Assembly (NCBI GenBank): GCA_025617745.1
Contig: CM046864.1
Coordinates: 28,210,199-28,274,198, forward strand
Direction of reading: 5' to 3'
DNA: 64,000 bases
Source of the DNA: Heliocidaris erythrogramma
Lineage: Eukaryota > Echinodermata > Echinoidea > Camarodonta > Echinometridae
The notes below the pieces were generated by a model that saw only the letters and a program-made list of their open reading frames with translations, searched no databases and was not told the origin of the DNA. Below are positions 1-10,924 of this stretch, one piece after another. The position numbers were made by a program, and so were the translations under genes. How positions within the stretch are numbered: the stretch's first letter is position 1; the number at the start of each line of letters is the position of its first letter.

Positions 1-275
1 AAACATAATGTGCCTAATAATGTATCAAGGGCACGGGTAAATTTCTTTTAGAAATTTCAGAAATATTTAGAAGATTATTCTGATTTGTCGCCTATCAAAC
101 CAAACGTTCAAAGATCCTTAATCAGGTACATTAAAAATGTTTACGAATTATTAACACATGTCCTCTTTCAGTTTTCAAGACATAAAGTTGGGTAATGGCC
201 AGAAGAATATTTCTATAGATGATATTATTATTGTGATGATTTTTATGTGATTTTAATGCAACATACACTTTTCAG

Positions 276-554
276 ATACCGGAGATAAGTTTGATGACAT
301 CTTGAAAAAAATCGCAAAAGAAATTTGCCACAACCATAAGGAGGTCACCAACCTTTTCGCAGCGATGGGCATTGAGGGAAGCGCTGATTATATCTTGGCA
401 GTACCCGATCAGGCATATACTTATACAATAACCATGCTCCAGGCATGGCAAAGGAAACAGACCAATAGAGGGGATAAACAAGCTTTGAAAGATGTCCTGG
501 CTAGGGCCGGGCTAGTTCGCCTGGTGGCTCGGTTCTTTCCGACTTCTGCGACAG
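276..554 (+). CDS. Death-domain exon 1 of a multi-Death-domain gene (partial gene)
   Basis: The exon encodes about 93 residues that read as a complete Death-superfamily helical bundle. Recognisable stretches are DDILKKIAKEI near the start, the helix 2-3 segment KEVTNLFAAMGI, and the late helices with MLQAWQRK and ALKDVLARAGL. Death domains are cytoplasmic protein-interaction modules that assemble signalling complexes by homotypic contacts. The exon is bounded by an acceptor (cttttcag, AG at 274-275) and a strong donor (ACAG|gtgagt, GT at 555-556). Both flanking introns are phase 1, so the exon is symmetric and can be duplicated or shuffled without a frameshift. The reading frame runs open past the donor to 595, but that tail is intronic. 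No start codon is assigned because upstream exons lie outside the window. The superfamily call is by pattern recognition; CARD or DED are less likely alternatives. Confidence 0.75.
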
Positions 555-599
555 GTGAGTCCGTTAAACAAATACATGACATTGGTACTCTTTGAGTGA

Positions 600-1890
600 G
601 ATATGATAATATAATAGTTATTTTGAGGACAATAAAGTGTCATATTTATGGTCTATTGAATTGTGATATACGTGTAATTACTGTGATTTTCTCCCATACA
701 GTTCTCATCATTAACGGCCGTCAAATGTGATCAAACAATCAACAAAACAAAACAGCTTAAACTGAGTTATAATGTTTAAAAAATGGTACAATTCGTAAAG
801 GGTATTTTTGATCATCTTGGCCTTATAGCGAGTCGTTCTCATCATATTTCCCAATAAAGCGAAGGAACCAGTAAATCATTATAATTCATCGAATTTATGC
901 TATGATAGGTATATCAGGTACATCCATGACGGATATAATTTACATGTATATCCGTTGCGGGTTCCCGGATGTGAGTTAAAGATAAAGTTGAGTTCTGGTC
1001 ACGAGGTTAAATAGTGAAAGAAAGTGTCTCAAAGGAATTGGGAAAGCTTGATTATATATAGCACATAATAATTGGTGTAGGCTGTACGTTTTTCGGAATC
1101 CCCAACATTATCCTGAGAGCCACATGCGCGGCACACAGAAATGTTTGGCCCGAACATTCAAGCTGTTTCTGGTCATATTTTGAATGTCGGGGAATTTGAA
1201 TAGCAATCCTTTTCATGGGACTTGTCTACTGTGATAATCTCCCAACTAGCATAATAAGAATGAGAAAGATCACAATTTTTTTCAAAAATATTATTTATTT
1301 ATTTATGTCAATTCTTTGTCAAGAGTAGCCTGTTCAGTTAAAATGATTACATAAAAGTACAGAATTCATACACAATAACATGAAACAGAAGATACGTTAA
1401 AAACAGGACTGGTCTTCCACGGGGCTCTGCGTAATACAGCCTTCCCTTTAAGGATGGCTATAATATGGACTGCTGAAACTCTCTATACTCTATACGAAAT
1501 AGAAGCGTGGAAAGATGATTTTAATTACGACTGGCTTTTAGGGGTTATTACAGATTCTTATTGAATTATTATTAGTGAATATGGTTATGTTAATCTAGGG
1601 GATGTGATCGAAAATCATTTGTACATTTACAGTTATTTATCAGCGACTGCTTAAGATATCGTTTATCATTCAGATAACTTAATAATTATATTCTTTTTAT
1701 GTTTGTGTGAAATGGAAACTATGTGAATAAGACCATCGTTTCAATTGAAACAAAATATATCAGTCAAATATACAAAGACAATTTAGGAACGTATTCAAAA
1801 TTAAGATTTCAGTGATAAATGCAATGATAGCACGAATATGGTTGGATGTTAAAATACATAGTCACATTAGAGATAAATGACCTACCTATA
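600..1890. other. Intron stretch with no recognised feature
   Basis: This is AT-rich intron of the Death-domain gene. I see no coding exon, no tRNA-like block and no clear terminal repeats here. Confidence 0.5.
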
Positions 1891-1892
1891 TT

Positions 1893-2290
1893 TTATAACT
1901 TTCTGTTGCCAGTGGAAAACACACACGGCATAGGAGCCACTCCTCGAACTCGGTAAGTCTTTCTTATGCCCAATTTTACATTTTCCCGAATTTTGTTTTC
2001 GCATAGTTTGCGCATCGTTCGTGTCAGTGCGGGAATCATTTGTGGCAGCGTGCGGGAGGATGCTGGAGGATGCGGGCCAGTGCTTGAAATGCGTGACTGA
2101 AAATCAATTTTTTTTGTGAATGTAATTTCAAAATATAAGATAAAAATCGTCAATTTGTACACCAGAATAGTGATCGGGCCTATATATTTTCCACTGCGTT
2201 GCCAAATCTAAGACTGTAATGATTATAGTGTCAATAAAATAGATCCCATCATGAATGGCACAATGTACTGCATTGAAAACTAGAAAGGCC
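1893..2290. repeat. Dispersed repeat R1, uninterrupted copy
   Basis: The segment around 2,158-2,290 (gtacaccagaatagtg through the gattatagtgtcaataa block) recurs at 4,848-4,915 plus 6,830-6,895, where it is split by an insertion. The GC-richer part at about 1,950-2,090 (gtcagtgcgggaatc) has weaker counterparts near 4,500-4,640 and 7,070-7,170. No open frame of note. It serves as the empty-site reference for the 4,916-6,829 insertion. Confidence 0.6.
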
Positions 2291-2299
2291 GTCAAAGGC

Positions 2300-3730
2300 G
2301 GCAGACCCACGCCTTGCTTAGCGGAGCTATTATTCTTGAAACTGCAGATATATTTTTACTGGTTGGTTCCCCTGTCGTGTATAAAAAAAAGTAAACCCAA
2401 TATAGGTTTTGTTTTGTTGCGATTATTTTTGTAAGCAGTAGCCATTCAAAGGGGATAACAAGAGGCACATCTACCCCCCCCCCCCCCAAATAAATTTTGC
2501 CATATCCAGGTCATAGCTTTGTGTGTACCCACCCTTGAAAAAATTCTTCTGAAAAAGATATTTTATTATTGAAACATCTCTCCCCTAAAAGTAATTGATT
2601 AGACATGTCAGAGAGCGTGGCGTGGTGAGGAAAAAAATGTTAGCAATTTGTATTCAGTGTTCAGTCATGTAAGTGTTAGTAAATGTATTCATGTTCTATC
2701 TTTAAATTACATTGCAATTGGGGTTGTTGTTTTTTTTTCATCGGGCTTGGATAAAATAAATATGACGACAAAATAAGTTGGATCTCGACTTCAAAATGAC
2801 ATGCATGCGAGGCACAGAGCTTACTCACTCAGCTCAGTCACCACCCATCAACAAAGTCAAAGTGGATACTGGCGTGCATGTATTCGGCGAACCTCGATCA
2901 GCCACCAAATTTTGCAAATCCACACAAATTAAAAAAAAAATACAGTTTTTGTATATATTTTACAACTACGAAATCCACTCAAACAGACATAAATGAGTTA
3001 TAAACTAACTCAAATCTCATATGACAGGACCGTTATAACCCAAAGAAAAAAGTTCAATCCTACTAGTCAGCCAGGCACAGGCACAGGCACTGTACTCCCT
3101 GGGGTTATGTACTCCCTAGCTAGCCCGACCAGATCGCCGTCACTTCGCGACAGCGCTGTGTATAGTTATGTACGTACAGCTAGCTACACAGCCCACTCAC
3201 TCAGATCAACACACGCGAACGCTCGCGAGTGCGATAGACTCACTCACGTCGAACAAACTCACCAGATTTTCACCGAAAACAATTAAAATCACGTACTACA
3301 CGTCCACCAGGATAAAATAAATCACAAAAACTTCCACAACAAAGTGGAAAGAACCGGGGAAAATAAACAGAAATGCACAGAAGATAAGAAATAGAGGAGA
3401 AGCCGGAGGGCTAGGGTAGCCTGAATCTAAATGAATTTGTAGATAAAAAAAGGTATAGAGCCGCCTAGTATACCGTACATATCAGTAGTAGTTCAAGCGC
3501 GCGAAAAATCCCTTGTTGCTGGGATACGTTGGCTTTGAATATTCATTGCAGGCTCGTACGGATTTGAAGTGAAATGGCAAATAATGGGTCTAAAAGTCTT
3601 CTAAAATTCATAAACCTGAAATAGACTTTTGGTGAGACGAAGTAATGAGTGTTTTGATTGGCCAAAATATTTCTGCATCTGCAGGCGAAGTTTGGGGTCA
3701 TCAATCTTTCTAGTTTCTTTCCTGTCACTA
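2300..3730. other. Intron stretch with no recognised feature
   Basis: The stretch contains a run of C at about 2,474-2,487. Apart from short open frames without domain resemblance I see nothing to annotate. Confidence 0.4.
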
Positions 3731-3734
3731 TCTA

Positions 3735-4435
3735 TCATTGAAAACCGTTCCGGTCAGGAAGATATTTTGAATCCTATAGAGCTTAATTGCTTCCTTTCAT
3801 TACAAAAATACCCATATATGATGAAAAATACATACAGGTGTATACATATATTCTAAAATTTGAAATTTATAGATTTCTTTTTAAATTCTCTGGTTTTGGT
3901 CAAAACAAATCGATTTCTTGGGCTTGCCTGTCAGAGCAGAACATAATTTATACAACACGCATTCTGACTACTGAAGTCCATGATCTTAAAGCAGGTGAAT
4001 GCATAGTTTGTCACTATTGACGCTCGGGAAAGTTATCATCCATAAATTTGAATGAATTTGCTCCGTCGCGTACGTCATAGTATCAAGAAAATAGATTTCT
4101 ACTTTAGTAAAATAGTAATTTTGAAAGAAATATAAAACACATTTATGTTTTTTAGAATATATGTGTATATTGTTCAATATTCTAAATCTGAAATGGGATT
4201 TTGTATCAGGAAGAAAGACGATTTTGCATTCGGATTTAAAAATATCTTTATGTACACATCAAGAAAATGGCAGCCCCCAGGTATTTCTAGAAGGCAATAA
4301 ATTTTGCTGAGAAAATCTTGATTTATACCCATCTCGTATACATGTATTTTAATCCAAAACTACGTAGGACAACAAGAAGGAATAAATTACATCTTTAAAT
4401 ATAAGCACGTTTATATTTTTAGGTTAATTCCCCTT
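3735..4435 (+). mobile_element. Truncated copy of a TTAA-target DNA element (family T2)
   Basis: This segment is a diverged inverse-orientation copy of 48,143-48,815. Shared landmarks are the block ccgttccggtcaggaagat, the block gggattttgtatcagga and a TIR-like end gttaattcccct just before TTAA at 4,436-4,439. The opposite end, present at 48,835-49,009, is missing here, so the copy looks truncated. No transposase frame is visible, so it is non-autonomous. Confidence 0.55.
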
Positions 4436-4439
4436 TTAA

Positions 4440-4915
4440 AATGCGTGACAGAAAATCAAACATGTTTAATTTTTTTGGCACAACAATTTTTTTTTGTAAC
4501 ATTCGTGAACACCCCGTGAACTTTACGCAACCTAGTCGCAGCCTAGCCGTGTCAGTGCGTGCCAGTGAGTGCCATTGGCAAAGTGGCATGCATGTTCCGG
4601 ACTAGCTCACGACTAGTTCGAGAATAAGAATGGGCATAGTCTACGCATGTCGAACATCAAAAACACGTGGTCTTTTCGACTGATATCTACGTAAGAAATC
4701 TTAATCAGCTTTCCCTCCTTAAATTGGCAGCAGTTAATCTTATTTCACTCCTACATAGTTGGAATAATAAAAAAATAATAAAAAATGTTTATTAAATGAA
4801 CCAGTGTGAATGAAAATTTCAAAATCTAACGTAAAAATTGCCAATTTGTACACCAGATTAGTGACTGGGCCTATATATTTTACACTGCGTTGCCAAATCT
4901 AAGACTTTCATGATT
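4440..4915. repeat. Dispersed repeat R1, left half of a split copy
   Basis: The segment at 4,815-4,915 matches 2,120-2,227 of the intact copy. It breaks off right after the target sequence ttcatgatt, where the 1.9-kb insertion begins. The sequence before it (about 4,500-4,640) resembles the GC-richer part of R1. Confidence 0.55.
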
Positions 4916-6829
4916 CGTGTCCGGACAATTACCCCCTGGAAAATCACCCCCCTGGAAAATCACCCCCCGGAAAATTACCCCCGGAAAACTACCCGCCAAG
5001 GACAATTACCCCCGGTATATTACCCCCCCCCCGGAAAATTACCCCCCAAGGACAATCACCCGAGGACAATTACCCCCCGGAAAATTACCCCCAAGGACAA
5101 CCACCCCGAGGACAATTACCCCCCCCCCCCCGGCTAATTACCCCTGGAAAATTACCCCCAAAGGACAATCACCCGAGGGCAATAACCCCACCCCCGGATA
5201 ATTCCCCCCATAAAATTACTGGCCCCCTGACCTTATAGAAGTTTGACTTTTCATGAATTCTCGAAGCAAAGGACTGCTACTTTAACTGTTTTAAAAGGTT
5301 GATTTGTTGTGTTTACGCTTGACTAATGTCAATGTGGTGAAAATCTCTATTGTCACCATACTTTTAATTAAAAAAGTAATGAAATTAAAAATGTTTCGAA
5401 GATAAATCTACGTATAACAAGGACATTAAACTATTTACATTATCTATCACACTCCATGTTAATTTAGTTGCCAATCACCAACAATTTTCCGCCTTAAAAG
5501 TGGATAACTTTAACAGCATATTAAATAGTGTTCAGTTTTCAGTTTTATTTTCACTTATAACAGAACAATCAATATTTCAAAAATTATGACAAATAATCAC
5601 AGAACTCAGTGACATTACTTTAATGCATTTTGCAAATCATCATTTCAACTAAGGAGAAATGTATCGAATTATTTGCTGTAAACCGTAAAAATGAAAGGAC
5701 CTACTGAGAAGCAGAGCTTGTGTAATAAATATATAATATATATAAGAAGGAAAATAAGAAGGAAAAATAAAATATTAATATGAAAGTGCGTAATGACATA
5801 ATCATAACACAACAAATAACATAACTGTAAATTCATCGAGGATTAAAGCAAGGATGTCTGTTATCGATGGGGCTACCTCCCCCATTCTAAAAGTTAATTT
5901 AAACTTCTCATTAACCCTTGGGTGAATTTAACAAAGGCAGGAATCATCACAAAGTGTTCTAAAGATAATTTAAACCTCTGATTAAATTTCTATATAGGAA
6001 ATTTAATAATAGGTTGCGCGCAGATCTATGAGCGAGTATACGCGCTATATCCTGTCGCCAAAAGAAAAGGGGACCCAACAAAGAAAATAGGGTGTAAGTT
6101 TTCATCATTTATGCATCCTCTGTAATTTTGCTAATCAACTGATCATGTATTTGCCTTTGTATGATCTATTTCATGATCTATCTCATGATCCATTTCATAT
6201 TGAAGTAAGATATTATGCTTTCTGGTTCAGTAATTATTTCAGAATGAAATTTACCTTCAAGACTTATTAGTATGCACGGTGCTTAAAAATAAAGTAAAGA
6301 ATCTGCTTTCTGGAACATTAATTTCATTTGATTTTGTAGCTCTTGAGCAAGATTTTCAATCGGCGTGCAGGAAGATGATTTTAGTTACATGAAACTTATT
6401 CTAAAAACGTTGATTTTGTGAAAAACAATTATCAAAAACGATTAGAGCATGTAATTTCTTGAAGAAATATCATTTAAAAATTATTGGTGACTTTCTTTCT
6501 GGGGGTAGTTGCGCGGGGGGGGGGGGTAATTTTACAGGGGGTAATTGTCCTTAGGGGTAGTTTTCCGGGGGGTAATTTTCCGGGGGGGGGGGTTAATTGT
6601 CCTTTGGGTAGTTTTTCGGGGGGTAATTTTACAGGGGGTAATTGTCCTCGGGGGGTGGTTGTCCGTGGGGGGTTATTTTCCGGGGGGTAATTGTCCTCGG
6701 GGGGTGATTGTCCGTGGGGTTATTTTCCGGGGGGTAATTTTACAGGGGGTAATTGTCCTTGGGGGTAGTTTTCGGGGGGGGGGTAATTTTCCGGGGGGTG
6801 ATTGCCCAGGCGGTAGTTGTCCTAGAACC
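4916..6829. mobile_element. Inverted-repeat (foldback-like) element with phrase-repeat arms
   Basis: Terminal inverted repeats begin CGTGTCCGGACAATTACC on the left. On the right, read in reverse complement, they begin GGTTCTAGGACAACTACC. Each arm is an irregular array of 13-16-bp phrases (GGACAATTACCCCC and GGAAAATTACCCCC), C-rich at 4,921-5,205 and G-rich at 6,505-6,825. The element interrupts repeat R1. The target ttcatgatt (4,907-4,915) and gtaatgatt (6,830-6,838) form a 9-bp duplication with two mismatches. The 1.3-kb centre has no recognisable transposase, so it is non-autonomous. A 9-bp duplication would suit a MULE/foldback-type origin, but that is inference. Confidence 0.7.
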
Positions 6830-7230
6830 GTAATGATTATAGTGTCAATAAAATAAATCCCATCATGAATTGCACAATGTACTGCATTGAAAATAAACTT
6901 TTAAAAAATGGGATTTTTATCCTTCTGTTCATGTATAAATCGTAATTCCTAGCAGTCTCTATCAAGAGATTTCCAAAAAACCTCACGAAAAGGAGACACT
7001 GTACTAATCCAGTCGATCCCGAACAATCGTAAAAATGAATGACAAATTGATGCGTGAACAATGATTAACTTTGGCGTAAACATGGCGTAAATTGTTCGTG
7101 AATCAGACTTGACTCCATGGCACGCACTGGTACGCAATAATGCGGCCCTGCGCGGGACGAAAATGCGGGCAAGTGTAAATGGGGCAATACACTTGTTAAG
7201 ATTAGGGGGGGGGGGCAATGTAACGATAAA
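6830..7230. repeat. Dispersed repeat R1, right half of the split copy
   Basis: The segment resumes R1 exactly at gtaatgattatagtgtc and runs through the block atcccatcatgaattgcaca, matching 2,217-2,285. The GC-richer part around 7,070-7,170 parallels 1,950-2,090. Confidence 0.55.
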
Positions 7231-7555
7231 ACCATGATGACAGTATCAGTGAGTACATGACTCTGATAAAGGTCCATTTTTTTAATAAATAAATTTTACA
7301 TCAAGCATGGATCCCGGAAGAAAGGATAAACCAGTGTTTACATAAATGATGCTGGCGCCGACCCAAGAGCAGATGACTTAGGAGCAGATATACCTGTAAT
7401 GACACACCGACTGAATAGCGCATTAGTGATGATAAAAGGCGCTGACCTCTGAAGAAAAAGTCAGTCGGCACTGTTGATTCCATTCATCTGAATTGCACAA
7501 CCGTCGCATCCCTGTAGTGGGTACCACTGATTCATGATTCGTCTGTTTGGAGCCA

Positions 7556-7600
7556 AAAGGGCGTTAACTCTGTGTTACAGTAAAAGGGGTTAACGCCTTT
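7556..7600. repeat. Short hairpin with GGCGTTAAC arms
   Basis: The arms aagggcgttaac and gttaacgccttt face each other across about 20 bp. It may be a tiny MITE; no target duplication was confirmed. Confidence 0.35.
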
Positions 7601-7910
7601 CTGGTTCTCAACGACGATATATGGATCGGCGTCCGATAATCAATATGACTAAAATTCTGGGAAGATAATATTTCCTGAAGGTTTAGGCAATCTTGGCACA
7701 TGCAGAATACCCTCGACATTCGCCAAATGTAAGTTTACAATTAGTGTTAGAATGAAGGTAGAAAGTATTAAAAGAGGAAAAAATTGTGGTTTTGACCTTG
7801 TTTCTGTGTACCCTCAAAAAATATCACCTATCCCTCCTTAGGATAAGGAAGGGCAAAAAAGGATATAGTATAATGCATGTCTGTCATGTTTCTTCTTGTC
7901 AGCTCCTCAG

Positions 7911-8171
7911 ATATCGAAGAAATTGAACTGATGAGATTAGCCAGAGAAGTGTCTCCCACCGAATACACAGAGCTGTGTATCTGTATTGGTATTACACACG
8001 CAGAGAGCAAAACTGTTCTTTCCAGGCATCAACTAGACGTTAAAGCAGCCATGATTGAGATCCTGTGTGACTGGAATAGAAAAACGGAGATTGATGGCAG
8101 TTTTCGAGAGGTACTTGCCAAGAAACTGCATGACGCCAACCTGGACTCGCATGGCAAAAAGTTGCTAACAG
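7911..8171 (+). CDS. Death-domain exon 2 of the multi-Death-domain gene
   Basis: The exon encodes about 87 residues with a Death-superfamily pattern: IELMRLAREVSPTEYTELC, then AMIEILCDWNRKT in the helix 4-5 region, and REVLAKKLHDANL near the end. The acceptor is taken at ctcctcag (AG at 7,909-7,910) because it gives a phase-1 junction matching the donor of exon 1. The nearby upstream AG at 7,901-7,902 would give phase 2. The donor is ACAG|gtattt (GT at 8,172-8,173), also phase 1. The frame stays open into the intron to 8,281. Together with 276-554 and 16,554-16,792 it indicates a protein with at least three Death domains. Confidence 0.75.
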
Positions 8172-8174
8172 GTA

Positions 8175-8957
8175 TTTATCATCATTTGAATTTTAACATA
8201 GTCAGTCAACTGACTGAGGAAGATTTGAGTTTTCCATTTAAAAGCAAATACATGAGTACCAGACTGTCATTGTATCTATAGCTCATATAAATGAAAACAC
8301 AACATTATCTTGATGACATACACATAACAGTAACGTATTAGCTTCAAAACCTACTATATTCAAACTTTTCTATATTCAAAGTGACAATAAATTCTAATAT
8401 ATTCTATGTCCTAAGTGACAATAAAATGACATCAATTTACATAAATAACAATTGGCTGTTTTTTAATGAGGATTTGGCGTGATGTATTAATTTATAAAGA
8501 AATATTTTATCGGTTAGTATATGTCCTTCATATAATCGGACCGAAAGTCAACGTGTACTTTTCTTCAGGGAATAATATGTTTGATCTGAGTTCATTGCCA
8601 TTTGCATGTTTGGGGTTTAAGCGTATGATTTTTGTGTGTGATTTGGGGACCCTCAGGCTCAGTATTGCGCTGAACACGAGTAACTGTTGCTACTTCTACT
8701 ACTACCTTAACTACTAACAAGAAGTACGTACTACGTAACTACGTACTTCTCCGCCTACTTCTAGCATATTGCATTTTCTACTTATTATAACTGGGGATAA
8801 TATTAACTAAAAAATAGTAAAATATAGTAAGTAATGTTATACTGTTACATCAGTTTCATCATATCATTGGAAAAAAAAACTTTTAACAAAATGTTAAACG
8901 GAATGTTTGTTAAATTAAATAATTCACACGGGTTTTTTTTCCTTCCTTTTTGCACAG
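8175..8957. other. Intron stretch with no recognised feature
   Basis: AT-rich intron. The only visible structure is a short run of tac/acgtac motifs near 8,690-8,765. Confidence 0.4.
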
Positions 8958-8974
8958 GTCAATATAAAAACAAG
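8958..8974 (+). CDS. Candidate 17-nt microexon of the multi-Death-domain gene
   Basis: A strong acceptor (ccttcctttttgcacag) and a strong donor (CAAG|gtgagt) enclose only 17 nt. Entering in phase 1 from the previous exon it adds GQYKNK and leaves phase 0. That is the phase needed to read the next candidate exon (10,845-10,921). Phase agreement across four junctions is the main support; a microexon cannot be proven without transcript data. Confidence 0.35.
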
Positions 8975-9964
8975 GTGAGTACTCCATACACAGTGGTTAC
9001 TTGCGCTTTTGAAGAAAAAAAAAGCGGCTGTAAGTCAACGGCGTGAACATTTACAGAGTGAGTACATGCCCCAGTAGACCCACTCGGCTCTGTCTCCTAC
9101 TGTGACGTGTGGGTGGGTGTAGCTTCTATAGCCAAGTTATACAAATTGAGTATCGAGTTTGGGCAATTCCACGGTAACTGGAATTACAAATGAGAGATAT
9201 TTTGCAATTTTTTTTAAAGGTTATGCATTAATTTTGGACTTCCGTCCCCTTATCACCATTTCGTAATCTGCAGATGTACTCATTCTTTCACCTGAACTCA
9301 TTCATACCCAAAAGTGTCCACTTACATTAATCATATTGTGGTATATAACTTTGGTAACGGAATTACCAGAAAATGGTGGCATTTTGTAAGTTCTCATTTC
9401 CATGCATCAAACATGCATTGTGCTAATTCCGATTGAGATGTGGGAAAAGTATTTTGTTCAGGTTCTTTTGATGTATGGATTTGCCTATTTGAGACTATTA
9501 AACTTATTTTCATTTGTATAAATCTGAAATTAAATTTTGTTGTTGTTGTTTTTCTCATGTGGAATTGCCCGTTTGGATTTCGATTAAGGCTTCAACCCAC
9601 AAGAACAACATGCCACGAAACCGACAGCCTTCTAAAAAAGTTAACTGGGGTGTTACGAGACTGAGAAACAGGGAATGTAAACAATTGTGGCTTTTTGCAC
9701 ATGTGTGGGTCTGAGTGTCGCAAAGTGTGCATGCGTGCTAACTTAAGATGAAATTAGATTTTAATGCTTTTCGACCAAAATCCTTTTCGACCAAAATCCT
9801 TTTGACGAAAGAAAAAGTATTTTACAACTTTTCTTTTTTTATTTTTAGAAATGCGCTATTTTCCGGACCAAAGTGTTAAACGATCAAGAAAGATTTTCTT
9901 TCGTGCAGATTGGTCAACTGTAGCTTTTTCTTATATAGCCCCTCACAAGTTATTACCCCGATCA

Positions 9965-10225
9965 CTGGATTCAATTACGATTCCGCACATTAAAGGGCAA
10001 ATTCTCCACTCCTCTGGAGAGCATTCCAGGCAGTCGCCTGTTTCCAAGCGCGCACACGCTAATCCAACCACAATGCCGTTCGCATCCTACCTGGTACCCA
10101 TTTATCACCTGGGTGGAGAGGAGCAATGTATATAAAAAGCCTCGCTCAAGGGCATAGGTGCCGTGCCGGGGTTCGAACCCACGACCTTTGCATTCCCAGT
10201 CAAGTGATTAAATCACTCGACTATG
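9965..10225 (-). repeat. tRNA-derived SINE
   Basis: Read on the minus strand the 5' head is tRNA-like: a box-B type GGGTTCGAACCCC is on the + strand at about 10,171-10,183. It is followed by a body with the block CACCCAGGTGATAAATGGG that also occurs in the SINEs at 30,869, 27,355, 42,305 and 51,169. The tail lies near 9,965. SINEs are RNA polymerase III-derived retroelements mobilised by LINE proteins. Confidence 0.65.
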
Positions 10226-10844
10226 ACAACTCTACAAACCCTACGAACTTTAGCCGATAGCCTTATTAAAAATTGTGAGCCATTTAAAAATACCTTGAAG
10301 TTACTCATGTTTCATTTCTTAGCAAGGAAAGCAATCTCTTCGAAATTTACAGCTTCGTTAGTTGGGTCTCGAGGGAATTCGAGCGGATTAATGGAAAACT
10401 TGAGGTCCGAGACCGAGGCCCTATAAAAACGGGTTTCATGACCTACAGCAGTGATATAAATCATTTTGCAAAAGCTGTTTGATATTTTGATCTAATGAGT
10501 CTGAAAAATTCATAGTTGCCCTTATAAAATGTTATTATTGCGTGAAAAAGGTCTGAACCTTTATCGAAGTACATTATCATACTTGACATTTTCATCTTTC
10601 AAATAACTTTCTACAATATGAAACATAATAATTTCTCCAAGATTCAACATTTTTTATACAATATATCCCTATTTACGTTAAAAAAAAATCACCCTCGTAA
10701 GAAATGAAAGGTCACGACCCTGAGAGCTTTGGCGGAGCAAGAGTCGAAAGTACTACATTGTGAGTGAAATGCTCATATAGGAAAACGTGAACTGTATCTC
10801 TTTTCACTTTTGGTGGTATTATTGATCATTTTTTTTTTTTACAG

Positions 10845-10921
10845 TCGACTGTCCAGCACCTGGAATACGCATCCAAATCAAAAGCATTTGCAGAGGATCC
10901 ATGGCAGCCGGAGCTGCCAAG
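10845..10921 (+). CDS. Candidate 77-nt linker exon of the multi-Death-domain gene
   Basis: The acceptor is a long T-tract ending acag; the donor is CAAG|gtaaac (GT at 10,922-10,923). Read in phase 0 it encodes 25 residues beginning STVQHLEYASKSK and ending WQPELP, and it leaves phase 2. That fits a canonical acceptor (ctccag) at 16,553 for the third Death-domain exon. The peptide is polar and would be a linker between Death domains 2 and 3. All three frames are open, so frame choice depends on the phase argument. Confidence 0.45.
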
Positions 10922-10924
10922 GTA

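Noticed and set aside
4910-5201. Proline-rich open frames on the + strand
   Set aside because: They are translations of the C-rich phrase array in the left arm of the inverted-repeat element, with no codon bias or domain.
6484-6856. Glycine/valine-rich open frames
   Set aside because: Same cause: G-rich phrase array in the right arm.
9596-9664. Possible exon with a basic peptide (KNNMPRNRQPSKK)
   Set aside because: No acceptable acceptor just upstream, and it is not phase-consistent with the neighbouring exons.
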